Of a DNA stretch of 64,000 nt, positions 60,117-64,000 are shown piece by piece. Numbering within the stretch: the stretch's first letter is position 1; every line of letters starts with the position of its first letter. The DNA is from Nostoc desertorum CM1-VF14 (lineage in GTDB: Bacteria > Cyanobacteriota > Cyanobacteriia > Cyanobacteriales > Nostocaceae). The notes beneath the pieces were generated by a model. It saw only the letters and a program-made list of their open reading frames with translations. It was not told where the DNA came from and searched no databases. The DNA lies in assembly GCA_019359245.1 (NCBI GenBank), contig JAHHHR010000020.1, positions 1-64,000 on the forward strand, written 5' to 3'. The position numbers and the translations under genes were made by a program.

Positions 60117-61292
60117 CTACGGAGTATTCGGAATCAACCTACCACAAGGATAAGTCGCTGTTTGCTTTTGGGCACTGTCAGCCGCTGCTGCTGGAACCTG
60201 ATCAGATGGTTGGGTTTTGGCTGCTAAATAGTCTTTTTGCAGTTTATCCAAAATAGCTTCTCGCTTGTCATACACACGCTTCAGGGGACGAGGCTGGCAC
60301 TTGTTCAAAACGTATGCTGTCACCAATGGTAGAGCGATCGTGCTATCGGTATAACAAACAATAGTGTTAGGTAACTCTTCCGGGTCAATCTTACCCCAAC
60401 TGACAGCTTCCGATGGGGTTGCTCCAGACAAACCGCCTGTATCTGGACGCGCATCGGTAAACTGTATAAAGTAATCGTGTCCTCGTTCTTCTAGCCCTAA
60501 TACTTCGTGAAGTTGTGGTTGAGTCTGTAGCAAAAAGTTCTTAGGACTACCGCCACCAAGAATTACAGCCGCACTTTTACCTCCTGATTCACGGGCATTA
60601 TATGCGATCGCAGCCGTTTCATTTACGTCAATTGATGGATCTATAACCAACTGCGAACCTTCCAAAGCTAAAGCCGCCACGTTCATCCCAATTGAGCTGT
60701 CTCCTGGAGAAGACGTATATATAGGCACGCCATATTCATAAGCTGTAGCAAGTAAGCAGGAATTCTGTACACCCAACTGCTTTTCTACTTCCCGAACATA
60801 CTTACCCAGTAAATGGTGAAACTCAGCAGTTCCCATCCGTTTCTGAAACGCTTCCCCTTGAAGAATCTTGCGGATGAACGCATCAGTTTCTAGCAGCACA
60901 TCGTAACCAAAGATAATGTCATAAATGCGAATAGTGCCTTCTTGGCGCAGTTTCACATCATCCAAAAACGGATTACCAGCAAAGAGTTCAAAACCTAAAC
61001 CGTAGTGCATATCGTGGTAAAGATTTGCACCAGTGCTAATCATCCAGTCAATAAAACCGTTGCGAATTAAGGGTGCAAGCGCTGAAACCCCGAATCCTGC
61101 TGGTGTCATCGCACCGGAAAGGCTAACTCCCACCGTAACACCTTCTGTTAGCACATCACGACTCAGTAATTGGCAGATTTCCCGTAACCGCGCTGAGTTG
61201 TAAGCGGTGAAGTATTGATCAATCAAATCCACCACATTGATATCATTTGATATAGGTGTAGGTGCGATTTTTTGACCCAGCTGTTTAGACAT
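60117..61292 (-). CDS. speY: Deoxyhypusine synthase-like protein (homospermidine/polyamine type)
   Basis: A 391-residue NAD-dependent enzyme of the deoxyhypusine synthase family: TVGVSLSGAMTPAGFGVSAL, ISTGANLYHDMHYGLGFELF, VYTSSPGDSS-like PIYTSSPGDSSIGM, IYDIIFGYDVL, ILGGGSPKNFLLQ and DTGGLSGATPSEAVSWGKI. Bacteria do not make hypusine; relatives in cyanobacteria are linked to polyamine synthesis such as homospermidine. The active-site Lys (in VSWGKI) is present. The symbol speY is from family memory and less certain. Converges on the cyclase. Confidence 0.87.
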   Translation of the reverse strand: MSKQLGQKIAPTPISNDINVVDLIDQYFTAYNSARLREICQLLSRDVLTEGVTVGVSLSGAMTPAGFGVSALAPLIRNGFIDWMISTGANLYHDMHYGLGFELFAGNPFLDDVKLRQEGTIRIYDIIFGYDVLLETDAFIRKILQGEAFQKRMGTAEFHHLLGKYVREVEKQLGVQNSCLLATAYEYGVPIYTSSPGDSSIGMNVAALALEGSQLVIDPSIDVNETAAIAYNARESGGKSAAVILGGGSPKNFLLQTQPQLHEVLGLEERGHDYFIQFTDARPDTGGLSGATPSEAVSWGKIDPEELPNTIVCYTDSTIALPLVTAYVLNKCQPRPLKRVYDKREAILDKLQKDYLAAKTQPSDQVPAAAADSAQKQTATYPCGRLIPNTP

Positions 61293-61520
61293 TTTGGCAC
61301 TCCCGAACAGTAAACACGCCGAATCTAATCGTATCTAGCTTTCAACCAAAGTGACAGCAATTTTACCAACTCATTTCATCAAAAAACGATACGACGGCTG
61401 AGATTAAATTGTGTCACCTACCTCAACACCTACAATTGAGGCAATCTCACCTTTTGAGTTTCCGAAAATATTAAATTTAATGGAAGATTTAATAGATTGA
61501 TAGAGGTGTACGCTACCTAG

Positions 61521-62435
61521 ATGGAAATGCGTCAACAGAGGACTCAACCAATGGGATATGTAATTGCTACTGCAAATATGAAAGGTGGCGTTGGTAAAAC
61601 CACCCTCACTGTAAACTTAGCTACCTGTTTAGCTAAAAGTCATGGCAAACGGGTGCTTGTCCTTGATTTAGACAGCCAAATTAGCGCTACACTCAGTTTG
61701 ATGTCGCCTTTAGATTTTGCCAAGCGTCGTAAACAAAGTAAGACATTTAGGTATCTAATAAACGAAGTTATTAATCCAGAGCCACAAGCAAAACTTACAA
61801 TTCAGGACATCATTCAATCCCAGGTTTGTAATCTTCCTGGTCTGGATTTATTGCCAGGGGATATCGATTTATATGATGAATTTGTTGTTTCAGAAATGCT
61901 GCATCAGCAAGCAACTGCTTTAGGTGAACAGGACTTTGAAACAATTTGGAATCGATTTGAAAGAGTTCTGATCAATAATATTTTAAAACCTGTACGTCAA
62001 GAATATGATTTTATCCTTTTGGATTGTGCGCCTGGATATAATCTATTGACTCGGAGCGCTTTAGCTGCCAGTGATTTTTACATACTTCCTGCTAAACCAG
62101 AACCCTTATCTGTAGTGGGTATTCAACTGCTAGAAAGACGGATTGCCCAATTAAAAGACAGCCACGGGCATGAAACCAAAATAAATATAAAAATGCTGGG
62201 AATTGTATTCAGTATGTCCAGCGCTAACCTTCTCACTGGCAGATACTATAAACAAGTGATGCACCGCGTTGTTGAAGATTTTGGTGTAGAAAAAATTTGT
62301 AAGGTACAAATACCAGTTGATGTCAACGTTGCTAAGGCTGTTGATAGTTTTATGCCAGCTGTTTTAAATGCTCCCCAATCAGCTGGTTCAAAAGCGTTCT
62401 TTCAGTTAACTCAGGAGTTGCTGCAAAAGCTATAG
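61521..62435 (+). CDS. ParA-family ATPase
   Basis: A 304-residue deviant-Walker ATPase: KGGVGKTTLTVNLATCL (Walker A with signature Lys), LVLDLDSQISATLSLM, DFILLDCAPGYNLLTRSAL (Walker B). The C-terminus has RYYKQVMHRVVEDFG and KICKVQIPVDVNVAKAV. Family start MGYVIATANMKGG begins 10 codons into the annotated frame. No parB or centromere-like repeats follow, so it may position proteins or chromosomal DNA alone. Confidence 0.9.
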   Translation: MEMRQQRTQPMGYVIATANMKGGVGKTTLTVNLATCLAKSHGKRVLVLDLDSQISATLSLMSPLDFAKRRKQSKTFRYLINEVINPEPQAKLTIQDIIQSQVCNLPGLDLLPGDIDLYDEFVVSEMLHQQATALGEQDFETIWNRFERVLINNILKPVRQEYDFILLDCAPGYNLLTRSALAASDFYILPAKPEPLSVVGIQLLERRIAQLKDSHGHETKINIKMLGIVFSMSSANLLTGRYYKQVMHRVVEDFGVEKICKVQIPVDVNVAKAVDSFMPAVLNAPQSAGSKAFFQLTQELLQKL

Positions 62436-62501
62436 GTCTTCTATGTTGAGTTAAATAAATACCTAATTCCCTTCCCTTGTTGGGAGGGGGATTAGGTAAT
62501 A

Positions 62502-62614
62502 CAGCAGTTTTCTTTTGCATGAGGTACAAAGTCACTGGTTTTGAGGCAGGAGGCAGAAGAATAATTTGATTTGTGAATCCTTGGTTCTGTACTTCATTTA
62601 GCTGCAAACTGCTG
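62502..62614. mobile_element. MITE A, copy 2
   Basis: A 113-bp element nearly identical to 44759-44884, in the same orientation, flanked by TA on both sides. It has two fewer 7-bp GAGGCAG units and one extra A near its right end. No ORF. Confidence 0.8.
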
Positions 62615-62698
62615 TAAGTATTAAAGTTGCAGAAAAGCAAGACTGGAGCCGCTTACTACAAGTTAATCATTCTGGAAAAATGAATGGCTATTAGCTTA
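62615..62698. repeat. MITE-like element, TAAGCT family
   Basis: Begins TAAGTATTAAAGTTGCAGAA and ends TGAATGGCTATTAGCTTA. Its right half matches 44505-44559 (CTTACTACAAG, TCTGGAAAAATGAATG). It directly joins MITE A copy 2. Confidence 0.55.
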
Positions 62699-62803
62699 AA
62701 ATTCAAAGCCTTTCTCCCTTTAGGAGAGATGTTGGAGTGTATTGCATACATAGACGTGTAGCGTTTACTCTACGAGAATGCTAGGTGATACGAGCGCTTC
62801 CTA

Positions 62804-62928
62804 TAAGCTGATACGCGCCTAAATTGTATAAACACTCTTTACGGTTGTTAACTGTTGACGGTTAAGGGTTATCAGTCATCGGTCATCAGCCTTCATGTAA
62901 ATGTTCAAGTTAAATGCGTAACAGCTTA
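62804..62928. repeat. MITE-like element, TAAGCT family (inverted copy of 57838)
   Basis: Reverse complement closely matches 57838-57969. Starts TAAGCTGATACGCGCC and ends TAAATGCGTAACAGCTTA. The pair forms a 5-kb-separated inverted repeat around the cyclase, synthase and parA genes. Confidence 0.7.
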
Positions 62929-63145
62929 AACCGTTCGTAAATAACAAGATTTCCGATTTCTTAAAGTCAAAAACTTTAATATTTTAATTTTCCCCAATCA
63001 ATTAGGGTTGCTATTTATTGTGTGCAAAAATAAAAGATAGTAAAAATTAAGTAAAGTTTCCGACAAGTTCAGCATTTATACTGAAGCTATGTGAAGTGAT
63101 ATTCAGCTATTGAGTGAAAAAGTAAGTAAATTTCACTAAAAAACA

Positions 63146-64000
63146 ATGATTACTAACAATTCCGTACAGGCAGAGACAAATCAGCACTTGGTAATACGCC
63201 TACCACGGACTCTGAGTTATCTCGAAACCTGGGGCTTTGGCTTAACGGGTCATGTTGGATGGATTGGTACTGCCCCCATTATTCATGCAACCTTAGGCAC
63301 TAAAGCTATCTTAGTTTGGTTGTTTGGCACGATCATCTCCTTTTTACTTAACTTGCAGATACAAAGTCTAGGTAGACATTGGCCAGATATTGCTGGAGGA
63401 ACACCAAACTATACCACAAGGCTACTAAAAAACTTTCCTGGCTTGGGCCGTTACGTAGCCTTAGGATACTTTTTTAGCTGGGCAGCAGCACCGGCACTTT
63501 ATGCGATTATTCTGACAAACCTAATTAAATCCAATCTTGAAACATTAAATATTTCTTGTCCGGAAGCTTTTTTGAAAGTTCTTTTTACAGCAATTCCTTT
63601 TATTTTGGCTTTTAGTGGCACCCGTGCTTTAGCACTCCTGCATTTATTTTTTGTCTTTCCAGCTATTTTATTACTACTTCTGTTTTGTGTTCAAGGCGTA
63701 ATATGGTTAGCCTTCTCAGCCACTAGTTTTCAATTTATCCCAACTAGCACACATAGCCTGAGCTTTGAAGAATGGGCAAAGTGGTTTTTTTTGGCTAGCT
63801 ATTCAATTTATGCTTGTGAAACCACTTCTTCTTTTGTTGCTGATAGCCGCCACCCATATAAAACTTTGAGCTTCTTAACCGTAGCTGCTTGGCTAATTCC
63901 TGCGGTATTTTTAGGTGGTTCTTGGGTATTAATGTGTTCGGCTCCAGATGCAACAACAAATTATGATGAGTATCCGTTCTTATATCTGATGACGGCTTCT
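63146..64000 (+). CDS. APC-type amino-acid/cation permease domain (runs off window)
   Basis: 285 codons in a single open frame to the window edge. It starts MITNNSVQAETNQHLVIRLP and has about eight hydrophobic helices (YLETWGFGLTGHVGWIGTAP; RYVALGYFFSWAAAPALYAI; FFVFPAILLLLLFCVQGVIW) with the layout of amino-acid permeases. In other Nostocales I recall similar domains at the N-terminus of sensor kinases, so the protein may continue into a kinase beyond the window. ATG 63146. Confidence 0.75.
   Translation, partial: MITNNSVQAETNQHLVIRLPRTLSYLETWGFGLTGHVGWIGTAPIIHATLGTKAILVWLFGTIISFLLNLQIQSLGRHWPDIAGGTPNYTTRLLKNFPGLGRYVALGYFFSWAAAPALYAIILTNLIKSNLETLNISCPEAFLKVLFTAIPFILAFSGTRALALLHLFFVFPAILLLLLFCVQGVIWLAFSATSFQFIPTSTHSLSFEEWAKWFFLASYSIYACETTSSFVADSRHPYKTLSFLTVAAWLIPAVFLGGSWVLMCSAPDATTNYDEYPFLYLMTAS

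Larger units (their letters stand above)
62436..63145. other. Gene-free region with three MITE-like elements
   Basis: From left: CCCTTCCCTTGTTGGGAGGG palindrome, MITE A copy 2 (62502-62614), a TAAGCT-family element (62615-62698) directly abutting it, GTGTAGCGTTTACTCTACGA repeat, then an element at 62804-62928. The remainder is AT-rich leader of the permease gene. Confidence 0.6.

Noticed and set aside
62350..62640. 96-codon reverse ORF after parA
   Set aside because: It runs through parA antisense and MITE A, so it is a product of repeat sequence.

Overview
The window looks like a chromosomal segment of a heterocyst-forming cyanobacterium close to Nostoc. The evidence is: very frequent HIP1-type octamers (GCGATCGC), a nifH gene, XisH/XisI and XisF-like proteins known from Nostocales DNA-element excision, a KaiB-like protein, cyanobacterial gene families throughout, and dense short dispersed repeats between genes. 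There is no replication origin, rRNA or tRNA that I can recognise.

Layout. 1-11 kb: possible IS630-type transposase edge, an AIM24-family protein, a DICT-like histidine kinase lacking its phospho-acceptor His, murE, glutaredoxin, DUF952, an AtzG/AtzE-like amidase pair, xisI/xisH, a solitary TnpB element with its omega-RNA end, and two acetyltransferases, one truncated at the TnpB element. 11-19 kb: B12-dependent ribonucleotide reductase split by an ORF-less group I intron, an MDR oxidoreductase, three tandem Crp/Fnr-like regulators, and a single-domain response regulator. 19-31 kb: SH3/peptidoglycan-binding protein, wecB, pilT, a KaiB-domain protein, an M23 peptidase, solitary nifH, and a DAHP synthase gene behind an aromatic-rich leader peptide with attenuator. 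31-42 kb: J-domain/pentapeptide protein, a DUF72 gene with an in-frame stop, desaturase/SDR fusion, a PIN/Phd toxin-antitoxin pair, a dead xisI, an AT-rich possible defence nuclease, ahcY and an MscS channel. 42-49 kb is a decayed island: GG-leader small peptide, group II maturase scrap, cas6 fragment, 2OG-Fe oxygenase, a WYL-like gene split by a MITE, then a kinase gene followed by a HopA1-domain gene. 49-64 kb: exoIII, glycosyltransferases, dehydrogenase, XisF-like recombinase, a PAS-GAF-PAS cyclase missing a catalytic Arg, a deoxyhypusine-synthase-like gene, ParA, a cluster of three MITE-like repeats and the start of an APC-type permease.

Most noteworthy: (1) an apparently complete transcription attenuator upstream of the DAHP synthase gene, with a 20-residue leader peptide holding 8 aromatic residues, a terminator and a perfect 9-bp anti-terminator, preceded by a second structured RNA with its own terminator; (2) an APH-like kinase plus HopA1 pair, the split Ser/Thr dehydratase arrangement known from class V lanthipeptides and thioamitides, here in a cyanobacterium and without an obvious adjacent precursor; (3) a 288-nt group I intron placed between the codons of the catalytic NPCG/E motif of NrdJ; (4) a MITE whose exact removal, keeping one TA, restores a reading frame; (5) coding-region terminators that co-vary between two Crp paralogues.

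All assignments come from reading the sequence and remembered family features; no database search or structure prediction was run.
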